NCBI GenBank assembly: GCA_017626435.1
Contig: JAGAIR010000009.1
Location: 27,806-91,805, forward strand
From: Lachnospiraceae bacterium
GTDB taxonomy: Bacteria > Bacillota_A > Clostridia > Lachnospirales > Lachnospiraceae
Reading direction: 5' to 3'
DNA length: 64,000 nt
Every line of letters starts with the position of its first letter. Position 1 is the first letter of the stretch. Below, one piece after another: positions 63,946 to 64,000 of this stretch. The notes beneath the pieces were generated by a model that made no database searches, was not told the origin of the DNA, and saw only the letters and a list, made by a program, of their open reading frames with translations. Made by a program: the position numbers and the translations under genes.

Positions 63946-64000
63946 ATGCACACCACTTAGATTTATATTTCTCAATCCTCTTGTTCCGAGCAATCGGATA
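63944..64000 (-). CDS. 3' end of a gene extending past the right edge
   Basis: 18 codons plus TAA in one open frame ending RNKRIEKYKSKWCA on the minus strand. The stop touches the hairpin at 63913-63945. Too little to assign; it may equally be non-coding. Confidence 0.25.
   Translation of the reverse strand, partial: YPIARNKRIEKYKSKWCA

Noticed and set aside
63860..64000. Insertion sequence end at the right edge
   Set aside because: CTGTCAAGTAGACAG resembles some IS ends, but no transposase motif can be read in the remaining 140 bp.

Overview
The window looks like a low-GC Gram-positive, flagellated, probably spore-forming anaerobe of the Lachnospiraceae type (Clostridia, gut Firmicutes). 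This rests on strong AGGAGG ribosome sites, an agr-type quorum system, flagellin beside csrA, LytTR and GHKL regulators, a LysM-GH18 spore-type hydrolase and a DUF6273-like phage tail protein. It is a family-level inference only.

Layout. Positions 1-12840 are the late right arm of a prophage: tape measure, tail proteins, a complete diversity-generating retroelement (DGR: target gene with variable repeat VR, Avd-like accessory gene, template repeat TR, reverse transcriptase), then small membrane proteins, holin and a modular endolysin. A promoter-hairpin-terminator unit at 12904-13040 suggests a roughly 100-nt small RNA at the phage/host boundary. Positions 13200-24800 hold a PAS/GGDEF/EAL protein, an XRE regulator with a two-subunit ABC exporter, a MATE pump with an internal deletion behind an attenuator-like leader, and small enzymes. 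Positions 24780-27654 are an agr quorum-sensing locus (agrB, a small agrD not longer than 50 residues, histidine kinase, LytTR regulator) on the minus strand. Positions 27900-37700 are metabolism and regulation: spermidine-synthase-like protein, homocysteine synthase (metY), Lrp, a LytTR/LiaF-like pair, and a PucR/iron alcohol dehydrogenase/class-III aminotransferase group. Positions 38100-42430 carry a heptad-repeat coiled-coil gene, a minimal tyrosine recombinase flanked by inverted repeats, csrA and flagellin. Positions 42434-56476 hold a FUSC-HAD fusion, lactate dehydrogenase, NAD synthetase, a two-component system with an FtsX-type ABC transporter, a BlaR1-like protein and a GH32 sucrase. 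Positions 56591-60626 are one LysM-GH18 gene split by a 2890-bp serine-integrase element. The rest holds a hypothetical protein, ispE and a VanY-type carboxypeptidase.

Two systems stand out. (1) The DGR: VR 6791-6910 and TR 7434-7553 are 120-bp copies that differ at 18 positions, every one of them an adenine in TR. (2) The 2890-bp element at 57299-60188 carries a large serine recombinase, a holin-like toxin peptide and two small genes, and is bounded by an 11-bp direct repeat. Joining the flanks at that repeat restores an uninterrupted LysM-GH18 reading frame, as in skin-type sporulation intervening elements but far smaller. A third candidate is the tyrosine recombinase whose gene lies between two 25-bp inverted copies of a putative recombination site next to csrA and flagellin.
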